Source of the DNA: CAZKXU01 sp964556665
Lineage (GTDB): Bacteria > Bdellovibrionota_C > UBA2361 > CAZKXU01
Assembly (NCBI GenBank): GCA_964556665.1
Contig: CAZKXU010000020.1
Location: forward strand, 1 to 40,813
Length of the DNA stretch: 40,813 nucleotides
Reading direction: 5' to 3'
Positions 32,986-40,813 of this stretch are shown here, one piece after another. Positions within the stretch are counted from its first letter, which is position 1; the number at the start of each line of letters is the position of its first letter. Under the pieces are notes generated by a model. The model was given only the letters and a program-made list of their open reading frames with translations, was not told the DNA's origin and searched no databases. The position numbers and the translations under genes were made by a program.

Positions 32986-33540
32986 ATGGGAAATCGAATT
33001 AATGACCTAGAAAGCCAATGTAAAAAATCTGTTGAACATTTTAAAACTGAACTTTCACGATTGCGTACTGGGCGAGCCTCGGGCGCATTGCTCGAAGGGG
33101 TAAAAGTTGATTATTACGGTACACAGACACCTCTTATTCAGATGGGAAGTATTAATGTGCCTGAGCCCCGTACAATAGCGGTTCAGGTGTATGATGCAGG
33201 CGCTGTGGATAGTGTCGAAAAAGCTATTCGTGCGGCAGATTTAGGCCTAAATCCACAGCGTGAAGGAAATCTTATTCGTGTAAATATCCCAGCCTTAACC
33301 CAGGATCGCCGCAAGGAGCTTATTAAGAAGGTGCATGAGACCACAGAAGCTGCCAGAGTAGGAATTCGCAACCATCGACGTGATACAATTAATGTTATTA
33401 AAGATGAAGAGAAGGGAAAGAAGCTATCGCAGGACGAGTCGCGGCGTGAGCAGGAAGGTGTTGAAAAGATCGTTGCTAAGTATATAAAAGAGATTGACGC
33501 GCTGGGTGCTCAGAAAGAGAAAGAGATGATGGAGGTGTAG
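32986..33540 (+). CDS. frr: Ribosome recycling factor
   Basis: 184 aa. HFKTELSRLRTGRASGALLEGVKVDYYG, in part, is the three-helix start of RRF; AIRAADLGLNPQREGNLIRV and LTQDRRKELIKKVHE are conserved blocks. It splits post-termination ribosomes with EF-G. It starts 3 bp after pyrH stops. Confidence 0.97.
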   Translation: MGNRINDLESQCKKSVEHFKTELSRLRTGRASGALLEGVKVDYYGTQTPLIQMGSINVPEPRTIAVQVYDAGAVDSVEKAIRAADLGLNPQREGNLIRVNIPALTQDRRKELIKKVHETTEAARVGIRNHRRDTINVIKDEEKGKKLSQDESRREQEGVEKIVAKYIKEIDALGAQKEKEMMEV

Positions 33541-33570
33541 GTAGGGAAATTGTGGTTAGCTAGGAGTATT

Positions 33571-33730
33571 TGCTCATTAAGTGTGGGTATTCTCTTTATC
33601 CCAGCCCTCGTCTTTGTTCCTGTCCTTGTCCGAGTTCTTTGCCCTAGTCCTAGTCTACGGGGCGTGGACTGTGACGAGGGTAAGGATTCCGGACAAAGAC
33701 AAGGACGAAGACTGGGGCAAGGAGATTGCC
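33571..33730. repeat. Dispersed palindromic repeat, copy B
   Basis: Shares with copy A the left flank TGCTCATTAAGTGTGGGTA, the core GAGTTCTTTGCCCTAG, GGGGCGTGGACTG and TAAGGATTCCGGACAAAG, and the right end GGAGATTGCC. It separates frr from uppS. Short plus-strand frames across it are products of the repeat. Confidence 0.85.
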
Positions 33731-33759
33731 TACAGTCCCAGTAACAGGCTCAACAGATT

Positions 33760-34533
33760 ATGTCAAACCAAAACGGGAATTCACAGCAACTTGAAAATCT
33801 CCCGCGCCATGTCGCGATCATAATGGATGGTAATGGCAGGTGGGCGAAGAGGCGACTATTGCCAAGAGTCGAAGGACATCGTGCTGGAGCAAAAACCGTG
33901 CGCACTGTTGTAGAGGAATCGCGCCGTCTTGGAATTAGGTATCTTACTCTATTCGCATTTTCAACTGAGAATTGGAGCAGGCCTACTGAAGAGGTAGGGG
34001 CCTTGATGCGCCTGCTTAATCAATATCTCGACTCAGAGCTGGAGCTTTTATTGAAGAACGGTATACGTCTACGGGCGATAGGGGATCTTTCCCGACTAAA
34101 TCCGCAGATACGTGAAACTGTTTTGGAGAAAATTGACCGTACCAAGGATCTTGACGGCATGGAGCTCATACTAGCACTTTCATATGGCGGTCGTGATGAA
34201 ATTGTAAATGCCGCAAGGTTAATGGCTATGGCAGTCAAGAACGGCGAGCTAGAAATCTCACAGTTTAATGAGCAGCTATTTTCCCGGTATCTTTACGCCC
34301 CTGATATTCCAGATCCTGATCTCTTAATTAGAACAAGTGATGAAAACAGAATTTCCAATTTTCTTCTTTGGGAGTTGGCATATACAGAGATTGTTGTTTC
34401 TAAGGAGCTCTGGCCCGATTTTAATAAGCAGGAGTATCAACGTTGCTTAGCTGAGTATGGTAAAAGGGAGCGACGTTATGGACTTACTAAGGAGCAGATG
34501 GAGGAGCGGAGAGCTGTAGTAGGTGAGCAGTAA
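33760..34533 (+). CDS. uppS: Undecaprenyl diphosphate synthase
   Basis: 257-aa cis-prenyltransferase making the C55 lipid carrier for peptidoglycan. HVAIIMDGNGRWAKRR contains the catalytic Asp; LTLFAFSTENW and DLLIRTSDENRISNFLLWE are the other signatures. About 15 extra N-terminal residues rich in Asn/Gln precede the domain. It starts 30 bp after palindromic repeat B. Confidence 0.96.
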   Translation: MSNQNGNSQQLENLPRHVAIIMDGNGRWAKRRLLPRVEGHRAGAKTVRTVVEESRRLGIRYLTLFAFSTENWSRPTEEVGALMRLLNQYLDSELELLLKNGIRLRAIGDLSRLNPQIRETVLEKIDRTKDLDGMELILALSYGGRDEIVNAARLMAMAVKNGELEISQFNEQLFSRYLYAPDIPDPDLLIRTSDENRISNFLLWELAYTEIVVSKELWPDFNKQEYQRCLAEYGKRERRYGLTKEQMEERRAVVGEQ

Positions 34534-34553
34534 TCACAGTAGAAAATATCACT

Positions 34554-35435
34554 ATGGATCCCAAAGATCTTAATAAACGAGTCTTCACCGCTATTATTTT
34601 AACAACGCTGCTGATAGGTAGCTGCTTTGTAGCTTTTCTTTTTACAGCCGGCAAATTACTCTTATTACTATTAAGCTTTGCAGCGATAGGCATCTCAGCA
34701 CTTGAGTTTGCCTCATTCAGTACTAAGTCTGGCGCCGGGTCGATTCGAGCGATTAATTACTTTTTGATACTGCTTCTACCCTCATTTATCTTTATAGTAC
34801 GTCTTTCCGGCATGAATCCACTTCAATCTGGACTTGTACTACAGTATGCAGCTAACGCTTTAATGGTAGGTTTTTCTTTTTCAGCGATTGTAGCATTAGC
34901 CTACGTGGTGCTTGAAGGACGGGAGGAGCTTAACAAAGCGGCTACTATATCACAGGAGATATTTATTGGACTAATTTTAATAGGTTTTGGAGGAGCCTCC
35001 TTGTTGGCAATTACAATGTTTACTGCTTCATATCAGTATGTCATCTGGCTTTTTTTAGTGGTTTGTCTCAATGATATCGCTGCATACTTTGTTGGCTCCA
35101 AGTTTGGAACATTAAAAATAGCGGAGGCCATCTCTCCTGGTAAGACAGTCCTAGGTTCCTTTGCCGGGTTACTAGCTGGGAGTATCACTGCTATTTTGTT
35201 TTTTGGCTTAGTCGGGCCACTTGAACATTTCTATACGATAGCGCTTATCGGTATTTTCTCTACTCTCGCAGCGCAGATAGGAGACTTAGCAAAGAGTTAC
35301 TTAAAAAGGCTTCATCAGGTTAAGGACAGCGGCAATATACTGCCTGGGCATGGCGGGGTGTTGGATAGATTAGACGGTGTGTTGATGGCGGCCCCGGTGC
35401 TATTAGTCGGCCTTTTAATTTTGGGTAAGGGTTAG
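34554..35435 (+). CDS. cdsA: Phosphatidate cytidylyltransferase
   Basis: 293-aa inner-membrane enzyme making CDP-diacylglycerol. About eight hydrophobic segments are visible (first at ~10-45). The C-terminal signature appears as QIGDLAKSYLKRLHQVKDSG followed by LPGHGGVLDRLDGV, with the conserved Asp residues. Order uppS-cdsA-dxr-rseP matches many Gram-negative genomes. Confidence 0.95.
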   Translation: MDPKDLNKRVFTAIILTTLLIGSCFVAFLFTAGKLLLLLLSFAAIGISALEFASFSTKSGAGSIRAINYFLILLLPSFIFIVRLSGMNPLQSGLVLQYAANALMVGFSFSAIVALAYVVLEGREELNKAATISQEIFIGLILIGFGGASLLAITMFTASYQYVIWLFLVVCLNDIAAYFVGSKFGTLKIAEAISPGKTVLGSFAGLLAGSITAILFFGLVGPLEHFYTIALIGIFSTLAAQIGDLAKSYLKRLHQVKDSGNILPGHGGVLDRLDGVLMAAPVLLVGLLILGKG

Positions 35436-35436
35436 G

Positions 35437-36630
35437 ATGTTGGTTCCCACCTCAGTTTTTAGAAATACTCAAGCTTTAGCTCGTAGACGAGTTGTCATTT
35501 TGGGATCGACAGGTTCAATTGGTCAGCAGAGCTTGGCCGTACTGGCAGAAAATATGGATAAGTTTGAGGTCTATGCTCTAGCGGCTGGCTCAAATTATAA
35601 ATTGCTGCTTGAACAGGCCAACCGTTTTCGACCTAAATATATAGCGCTTGCCTGTAAAGAGGCTGTAAAAGAACTTAAAAAAGAGATCGATCCTGGTCTT
35701 GGTATCGAGATTTTAGATAACGATACTGCTGTCGAGGAACTGGCCGCAGATCCTGAGGCTGATATAGTTTTAGCTGCTATTGTAGGCATGGCAGGCTTAC
35801 GTGGCGTCATAGCTGCTATAGATGCTGGTAAGCAGATCGCGCTGGCCAATAAAGAGAGCCTGGTAGTGGCAGGTGAGCTTGTCACTTCAATGATGCAAAG
35901 AAGTGTCGCTCGCATAATCCCGGTTGATAGCGAGCACAGCGCTCTGTTCCAGACACTATTAGGTGAACAGCGCGAGGATGTAGAGAGCCTGATTCTTACA
36001 GCCTCCGGCGGGCCGTTTCTAAATACAGCAATTGAGACTTTTTCAAAAATTACTCCCGAGGAGGCAGTTCGGCATCCGTGTTGGAGCATGGGTGCTAAGA
36101 TCAGCGTTGATTCCGCCACTATGTTTAATAAAGGACTCGAATTGATCGAGGCACGCTGGCTCTTTGATCTGCCTCAAGAGATGATTGAGGTTTTAGTGCA
36201 TCCGCAGTCAATTGTGCATTCGATAGTTAGGTTTATTGATGGTTCAGCCAAAGTCCAGGCCTCAGTCCCTGATATGCGAGCAGCTATATCCTTTGCACTA
36301 GCATTTCCAGGAAGACGGATAAAAAGTGGGGTTTCCCAGCTCAAACTTGCAGAGCATGCGGCTCTGCAATTTATTGAGCTAGATCAGAGCCGCTTTAAAG
36401 GGGTTGCACTGGCACGCCAGGCTCTTAGGGCTGGCGGTACTGCCGCGGCTGTGTTTAACATAGCAGATGAGATCGCTGTAGATCTTTTCTTGAAGGGAAA
36501 GATCACATTTACCGCAATTTCAAAGTTTGTAGAGGAAGCTCTGTCAAGATTTGTAGCCTGTTCATACTCTTCATTAGCAGAGTTAATTGAGTTAGAAAAA
36601 AAGATGAGATCAGATTTAAGTCGGGTTTAA
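35437..36630 (+). CDS. dxr: 1-deoxy-D-xylulose 5-phosphate reductoisomerase
   Basis: 397 aa, second step of the MEP isoprenoid pathway. The NADPH site is ILGSTGSIGQQSL. The catalytic region has ANKESLVVAGEL and PVDSEHSALFQ with metal-binding Asp and Glu, then LTASGGPF and VHPQSIVHSIVRFIDGS. The first ~15 residues before the Rossmann fold are extra. It starts one base after cdsA ends. Confidence 0.96.
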   Translation: MLVPTSVFRNTQALARRRVVILGSTGSIGQQSLAVLAENMDKFEVYALAAGSNYKLLLEQANRFRPKYIALACKEAVKELKKEIDPGLGIEILDNDTAVEELAADPEADIVLAAIVGMAGLRGVIAAIDAGKQIALANKESLVVAGELVTSMMQRSVARIIPVDSEHSALFQTLLGEQREDVESLILTASGGPFLNTAIETFSKITPEEAVRHPCWSMGAKISVDSATMFNKGLELIEARWLFDLPQEMIEVLVHPQSIVHSIVRFIDGSAKVQASVPDMRAAISFALAFPGRRIKSGVSQLKLAEHAALQFIELDQSRFKGVALARQALRAGGTAAAVFNIADEIAVDLFLKGKITFTAISKFVEEALSRFVACSYSSLAELIELEKKMRSDLSRV

Positions 36631-36636
36631 TTTTAT

Positions 36637-37785
36637 ATGACACATATATACGGCCCAGTAATAGTTTTTGGCCTTTTAATTTTTATTCATGAGTTAGGGC
36701 ACTTCCTACTGGCTAAATTTAATAAAGTCGGAGTGCTTGAGTTTGCGATCGGATTTGGTCCTAAAGTCTGGAGTCGTCGCTACGGTGAGACAAGATATTC
36801 ATTAAGGCTTATTCCTCTGGGTGGGTATGTAAAGATGGTTGGTGATGAGCCGCGCGATCTGCAGGTTGAGCCTGCTGACCCTGCTGAGCCGGTAAATGTA
36901 GAAGAGGTTGATGAGAGTACTAAGGCGCTACTGGCCGATAGATCAAAGTGGTTTTTAGAGAAGAATTTCTGGGAGAAAAGTTCGATCGTATTGGCAGGGC
37001 CGCTCTTTAATATCTTATTAGCTATAGTTTTGGCGATAGCCTCTTTTTACATATACGGGGAGGCTGTGCCGATTGATAAGCCTATCATCGGAGAGGTCGT
37101 ACCAGGTGAGCCGGCAGCTAAGGCAGGTCTAAAATCTAAGGATTTTGTTAAGAGTATCAACGGTAAGGAGCTTGCGACTTGGAAAGAGTTGGCCGAAACA
37201 ATTGCCAATTCCGGTGGAGTCGAACTTGAGTTTATTGTTGAACGGAACACTGAGGAGGAGAAGGGGATCTATTACATAAAGCTTGCAGCAAGTGATCGCC
37301 CTTCAGAATTAGCGATAATAGAGGGGGAGAAAAAGCCAGTATATAGGATCGGCATTCTCGCAGATTTTGACCGTCGCCCGGTCGATTTTTCTAAGGCTGT
37401 GAGTGGTGGAACTATGCATGTCTACCATGTTTCACGCATGACAGTTTCGATGCTCTTTGGTCTTGTAAGAGGGTTGGTTTCAACTAAGAATCTAGCCGGC
37501 CCGATCTTTATCTTTGGTGAAGCGGGTAGAAGTGCAAAGAAGGGACTAGAATCATTATTGGGTTTCATGATCTTTTTAAGTGTTGGCTTAGCAATATTTA
37601 ATCTATTGCCTTTACCAGTACTTGATGGAGGACATCTCTTATTTTTTATTATTGAAGCTGTAAAAGGCGGACCACTTAATTTAAAGTTTAAAGAGATGGC
37701 AAATCAGGTCGGCATGTTTCTGTTGCTGGGCTTAATGATATACGTTGTATTTAATGACATTATGCGAACAATGGCGGCCGGATAG
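36637..37785 (+). CDS. rseP: Site-2 zinc protease RseP
   Basis: 382-aa intramembrane metalloprotease. The zinc motif HELGHF lies in the first membrane helix (~residues 18-23), and the third ligand is in LPVLDGGHLLFF near the C-terminus. One PDZ domain (PIIGEVVPGEPAAKAGLK) lies between. RseP cleaves anti-sigma factors and signal-peptide remnants. It lies 6 bp after dxr, as in E. coli-type clusters. Confidence 0.95.
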   Translation: MTHIYGPVIVFGLLIFIHELGHFLLAKFNKVGVLEFAIGFGPKVWSRRYGETRYSLRLIPLGGYVKMVGDEPRDLQVEPADPAEPVNVEEVDESTKALLADRSKWFLEKNFWEKSSIVLAGPLFNILLAIVLAIASFYIYGEAVPIDKPIIGEVVPGEPAAKAGLKSKDFVKSINGKELATWKELAETIANSGGVELEFIVERNTEEEKGIYYIKLAASDRPSELAIIEGEKKPVYRIGILADFDRRPVDFSKAVSGGTMHVYHVSRMTVSMLFGLVRGLVSTKNLAGPIFIFGEAGRSAKKGLESLLGFMIFLSVGLAIFNLLPLPVLDGGHLLFFIIEAVKGGPLNLKFKEMANQVGMFLLLGLMIYVVFNDIMRTMAAG

Positions 37786-37828
37786 AGTGGGGCTGGTGGC
37801 TACAAGTCATATGATGGTGAACTCAGCA

Positions 37829-37968
37829 GCGTCTCCTTTTCCCAGTCTTCGTCCTCGTCTGAGTTCTTTGCCCTAGCCCTAGTCAACGGGGCGTGGACTG
37901 TGACGAGGATAAGGATTCCGGACAAAGACAAAGACAAAGACAAAGACGAGGACTGGGAGAAGGCCCAC
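37829..37968. repeat. Dispersed palindromic repeat, copy C
   Basis: Core identical in plan to copies A and B (GAGTTCTTTGCCCTAG; ACGGGGCGTGGACTG; TAAGGATTCCGGACAAAG), with a run of four consecutive GACAAA hexamers in the right arm. It lacks the TGCTCATTAAG left flank. It ends about 20 bp before the tsaB ATG and its right arm is in the tsaB reading frame. Confidence 0.85.
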
Positions 37969-37986
37969 ACTTTTTTAGCGACTACT

Positions 37987-38694
37987 ATGTTATTAGCAAT
38001 AGACACCTCTACTCCCAGTGCAAGCCTTGCTCTCTTTGATGGTTTCGCCTGGCATGAAGCACACTCCGCTGCTGAAAGCCATGATGAGGAGCTATTACGA
38101 TTAACTAAGAGCCTAGTAGATCCGGTTGGAGGTGCAGGCCTCATAAAGTCTATAGTAATTGGGACAGGGCCCGGCTCCTTTACCGGATTAAGAATCGGGT
38201 ACGGCTTTGTGAAGGGGCTTAGTTTAGGATTGAGTGTTCCGGTCAATCAGATCTCAACAGAGATGGGTAGAGTCTTTCAATATCGTACACAGTATAAACT
38301 ATTATACTCCGTTGTCTCTGCGGGGCGAGGGGAGCTATTCTGCGCTGCTTATAAATCAAATAAGGGAAGATTGCTCCCTCTTTTTGAAGGGGAGATATAT
38401 GCTCATTCAAAGCTTTTAACTGAGATAGCTAACCAAAAAAAATGCAACCAATTTGAGGACGGAGACATCGTATTGATCGGTAACTGTAATGAGCTAAACT
38501 TACAGCCGTACACCGTGCAGCCAACACTCTCTTTGGCCCGTTCATTAGGGGAGATTTTCATTGAAAAAGGGTTACAAAATCCGGATTTTAGAGTATCAGC
38601 GCTTGCAGAGTTAAGCCCTAGGTACATTAGGGCTGTGGCGGCAAAGACAATTATTGAGAGAGAGGGGCTTGACAATAGAGGAAATCTCAATTAG
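37987..38694 (+). CDS. tsaB: tRNA threonylcarbamoyladenosine biosynthesis protein TsaB
   Basis: 235 aa from ATG 37987 (MLLAIDTSTPSASLALFDG), which aligns with the usual TsaB start. Upstream the frame remains open to 37900 but only through palindromic repeat C (Asp-Lys repeats), so I reject that extension. GTGPGSFTGLRIGYGFVKGL is the ASKHA-fold signature. TsaB is the scaffold partner of TsaD in making t6A37 of tRNA. No clear Shine-Dalgarno is visible. Confidence 0.93.
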   Translation: MLLAIDTSTPSASLALFDGFAWHEAHSAAESHDEELLRLTKSLVDPVGGAGLIKSIVIGTGPGSFTGLRIGYGFVKGLSLGLSVPVNQISTEMGRVFQYRTQYKLLYSVVSAGRGELFCAAYKSNKGRLLPLFEGEIYAHSKLLTEIANQKKCNQFEDGDIVLIGNCNELNLQPYTVQPTLSLARSLGEIFIEKGLQNPDFRVSALAELSPRYIRAVAAKTIIEREGLDNRGNLN

Positions 38695-38881
38695 ATTTCC
38701 CTTGTCATTCCGATCCATGTTTAAGGCTTATCTCGTTGTTGAGCCCCACATAATAATCAATAGCTTTGGTTTAATTTGATAGTTAATTTTGTATTTTTTT
38801 ATCTCATCTAAAATCCCGCGTGAATAAGAATCTTCCAATATAGGTCGTGCTTTTCACGTGGCCTATCCAGGACCCACATCT

Positions 38882-40135
38882 ATGAACTTAAATGAATTAA
38901 AGAGTCGTAAACCTGAAGAGCTAGTAAAGCTTGCCACCGAATTTAATATCGAAGGCGCCAACACTATGCGTCGCCAAGAGCTCATCTTTGCGATTCTCAC
39001 GGCGCAATCTGAGTCCAACGGCAGTATCTCGGCAGAGGGCGTATTGGAATGCCTGCCGGATGGCTTTGGGTTCCTGAGAGCCACGGATTTCAGCTATCTG
39101 CCCGGGTCGGATGATATCTACGTCTCACCTGCCCAGATTAGAAAATTTGGACTTAAAACCGGTGATACTGTTGATGGATTAATTCGTCCGCCGCGTGAAA
39201 AAGAGGGAGAGAGATATTTTGCATTGCTTAAGGTTAACTCAGTTAACGGAGACAGCCCTGATGTTCTTAAGAATAAGGTGCATTATGAAAATCTTACACC
39301 GATCTATCCGTTAGAGAGACTTAAGCTGGAAAGCAAGAAGGGCGGCATGTCAGCACGCATCGTTGATCTCTTCTGTCCGATAGGAAAAGGACAGCGCGCC
39401 TTGATAGTTGCTCCTCCAAGAACCGGTAAGACGATTCTTATGCAGAATATTGCAAATTCTATCACTGAGAATCATAAAGAGGTGGTTCTAATCGTATTAT
39501 TAATCGATGAGCGGCCTGAAGAGGTAACTGATATGCAGCGCTCCGTTAAAGGAGAGGTTGTAAGTTCGACCTTCGATGAGCCGGCACAGCGCCATGTTCA
39601 GGTAGCAGAGATGGTTATCGAGAAGGCTAAGCGCTTAGTTGAACATAAAAAAGATGTTGTTATTCTGCTCGATTCGATCACCCGCTTAGCGCGTGCTTAT
39701 AACACCGTAGTTCCACCAAGCGGAAAAATTCTTTCAGGCGGTGTGGACTCAAACGCTTTGCACAAGCCTAAGAGATTTTTTGGAGCTGCGCGCAATATAG
39801 AAGAGGGCGGTTCGCTCACGATCATTGGAACAGCTCTAATCGATACCGGTTCTCGCATGGATGAGGTAATATTCGAGGAGTTTAAAGGTACCGGCAATAT
39901 GGAGCTTGTGCTAGATCGCAAGCTGGCAGAGCGCCGTGTATGGCCAGCTATGGATCTAAATAAGTCAGGTACTAGAAAAGAGGATCTGCTGCTAAAGGAT
40001 GATGTATTGCAGAAAGTATGGCTGCTTAGAAAAGTTTTAAATCCTCTAAATCCTGTAGAGGCTATGGAATGGATACTCTCTAAGATGGAAGGCAGTAAGG
40101 GCAATAAAGAGTTCCTTGATATGATGAAAGGATAA
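38882..40135 (+). CDS. rho: Transcription termination factor Rho
   Basis: 417 aa from ATG 38882; MNLNELKSRKPEELVKLA aligns with the Rho N-terminus, so the GTG at 38858 is less likely. The cold-shock-like RNA-binding part has DGFGFLRATDFSYLPGSDDIYVSPAQIR (in blocks). The ATPase has Walker A APPRTGKT, VVLIVLLIDERPEEVTDM, and VILLDSITRLARAYN. It is a hexameric RNA helicase. The 163-bp gap upstream is AT-rich and presumably carries its promoter. Few hairpins in this window have U-runs, consistent with heavy reliance on Rho. Confidence 0.97.
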   Translation: MNLNELKSRKPEELVKLATEFNIEGANTMRRQELIFAILTAQSESNGSISAEGVLECLPDGFGFLRATDFSYLPGSDDIYVSPAQIRKFGLKTGDTVDGLIRPPREKEGERYFALLKVNSVNGDSPDVLKNKVHYENLTPIYPLERLKLESKKGGMSARIVDLFCPIGKGQRALIVAPPRTGKTILMQNIANSITENHKEVVLIVLLIDERPEEVTDMQRSVKGEVVSSTFDEPAQRHVQVAEMVIEKAKRLVEHKKDVVILLDSITRLARAYNTVVPPSGKILSGGVDSNALHKPKRFFGAARNIEEGGSLTIIGTALIDTGSRMDEVIFEEFKGTGNMELVLDRKLAERRVWPAMDLNKSGTRKEDLLLKDDVLQKVWLLRKVLNPLNPVEAMEWILSKMEGSKGNKEFLDMMKG

Positions 40136-40140
40136 TTTTG

Positions 40141-40813
40141 GTGACGGCATCCAAAGTCCTAATTGCTGATGACAATCCGGAAGCATTGTATGCTTTGCAG
40201 AGATTGTTAGAGCAGGAGGGCTTTACCGTATTAACAGCTGCTAGCGGACAAGAGGCACTCTCAAAATCTTCAGAACATCCTGATCTTATAATTCTAGATA
40301 TTAATATGCCTGGACCTGGGGGGTTAGAGGTCACTTCTAAACTTAAAGCAGACCCGCTGCTAAGGTATATTCCGGTAATTCTTCTAACTGCTAAAGATAC
40401 GCTCGAGGATATTGTCGAAGGACTATCCCGAGGAGCGGATGATTATATAAAGAAGCCTTTTGAACGTGAGGAGTTGTTAGCACGGCTAAAGGCAGCTATG
40501 CGCACACGACAGCTTTATACTGAGCTGCAGAAACAGAATGAGATAAACCACAGGCTCACCAAAGTATTGGGAGAGCGTATGAACCTTTCGAATATTATCG
40601 GTCAAAGTGCGGTGATGCGGCCGGTCTTTGAGATGATAGAAAAAGTTTCAGCCTCCACAGTGCCGGTCCTTATTACAGGGGAATCCGGCACAGGAAAAGA
40701 GTTGGTGGCTTCAGCACTTCATTTTAATAGCACCAGGAAGAATGCTCCTTTCATCGCCCAGAACTGTGCAGCCTTTAGTGAGAGTCTCTTAGAATCTGAA
40801 TTGTTTGGGCATC
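40141..40813 (+). CDS. NtrC-type sigma-54 response regulator (partial, C-terminus off window)
   Basis: 224 codons from GTG 40141 to the edge. The receiver domain has VLIADDNPEAL, LIILDINMPGPGG (phosphoacceptor Asp) and IKKPFEREELL. A linker helix leads to the AAA+ domain, starting IIGQSAVMRPVFEMIEKVS and continuing to Walker A ITGESGTGKELVASA and SLLESELFGH, where the window ends. Such proteins activate sigma-54 promoters after phosphorylation. No partner kinase is seen. It begins 5 bp after rho. Confidence 0.93.
   Translation, partial: MTASKVLIADDNPEALYALQRLLEQEGFTVLTAASGQEALSKSSEHPDLIILDINMPGPGGLEVTSKLKADPLLRYIPVILLTAKDTLEDIVEGLSRGADDYIKKPFEREELLARLKAAMRTRQLYTELQKQNEINHRLTKVLGERMNLSNIIGQSAVMRPVFEMIEKVSASTVPVLITGESGTGKELVASALHFNSTRKNAPFIAQNCAAFSESLLESELFGH

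Noticed and set aside
33550..33823. Short ORFs upstream of uppS
   Set aside because: Translated palindromic repeat B.
38858..38881. Upstream GTG start for rho
   Set aside because: MNLNELK at 38882 aligns with the normal Rho N-terminus.

Overview
The window looks like chromosome from a Gram-negative bacterium of moderate GC, possibly related to the Deltaproteobacteria or Bdellovibrionota. That placement is inference from LolA, RseP and HtrA-type envelope proteins, a sigma-54 response regulator, an rpoZ-relA/spoT pair, and the cluster rpsB-tsf-pyrH-frr-uppS-cdsA-dxr-rseP. No rRNA or tRNA gene was recognised.

Layout. 1-3041 (minus) is the N-terminal ~1013 codons of a very long secreted protein with bacterial Ig-like repeats, running off the left edge. 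3357-10719 (plus) holds rpoZ, a bifunctional relA/spoT, ridA, an HtrA-like protease, lolA, rimO and a family 2 glycosyltransferase. 11325-16966 is an oxidative pentose-phosphate cluster (tal, zwf, opcA, pgl) followed by an acyl-CoA dehydrogenase. 17151-17957 is a periplasmic solute-binding protein.

18011-23136 is the accessory core: a type V-like CRISPR locus. Two short arrays point toward each other, each inside one arm of a ~745-bp diverged inverted duplication. Each array is preceded by a ~410-nt conserved leader that looks like structured RNA and carries a repeat-complementary segment. Between the arms lie a cas1 fragment cut short at a 186-bp palindrome and a probable 3' remnant of cas2, so spacer acquisition is probably dead. 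Outside the right arm is a ~929-aa Cas12-like effector: RuvC-like motifs, a C-terminal four-cysteine zinc ribbon, and apparently no Asp at the RuvC-III position. I cannot assign it to a subtype I know; it is the best candidate here for something undescribed.

23303-26361 (minus) is a response regulator, inositol monophosphatase family protein, RluA-type pseudouridine synthase and ketopantoate-reductase-like protein. 26490-27275 is a YycJ/WalJ-type metallo-hydrolase. 27371-28010 holds two divergent four-helix-bundle (23S rRNA intervening-sequence type) genes flanked by a 20-bp direct repeat. 28209-30555 is purB, purS, purQ. 30726-38694 is the translation/lipid/isoprenoid cluster from rpsB to tsaB, then rho (38882-40135) and the start of an NtrC-type regulator running off the right edge.

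A dispersed palindromic repeat rich in GACAAA hexamers occurs three times (23144, 33571, 37829), always between genes. In one copy it is in frame with the downstream tsaB.
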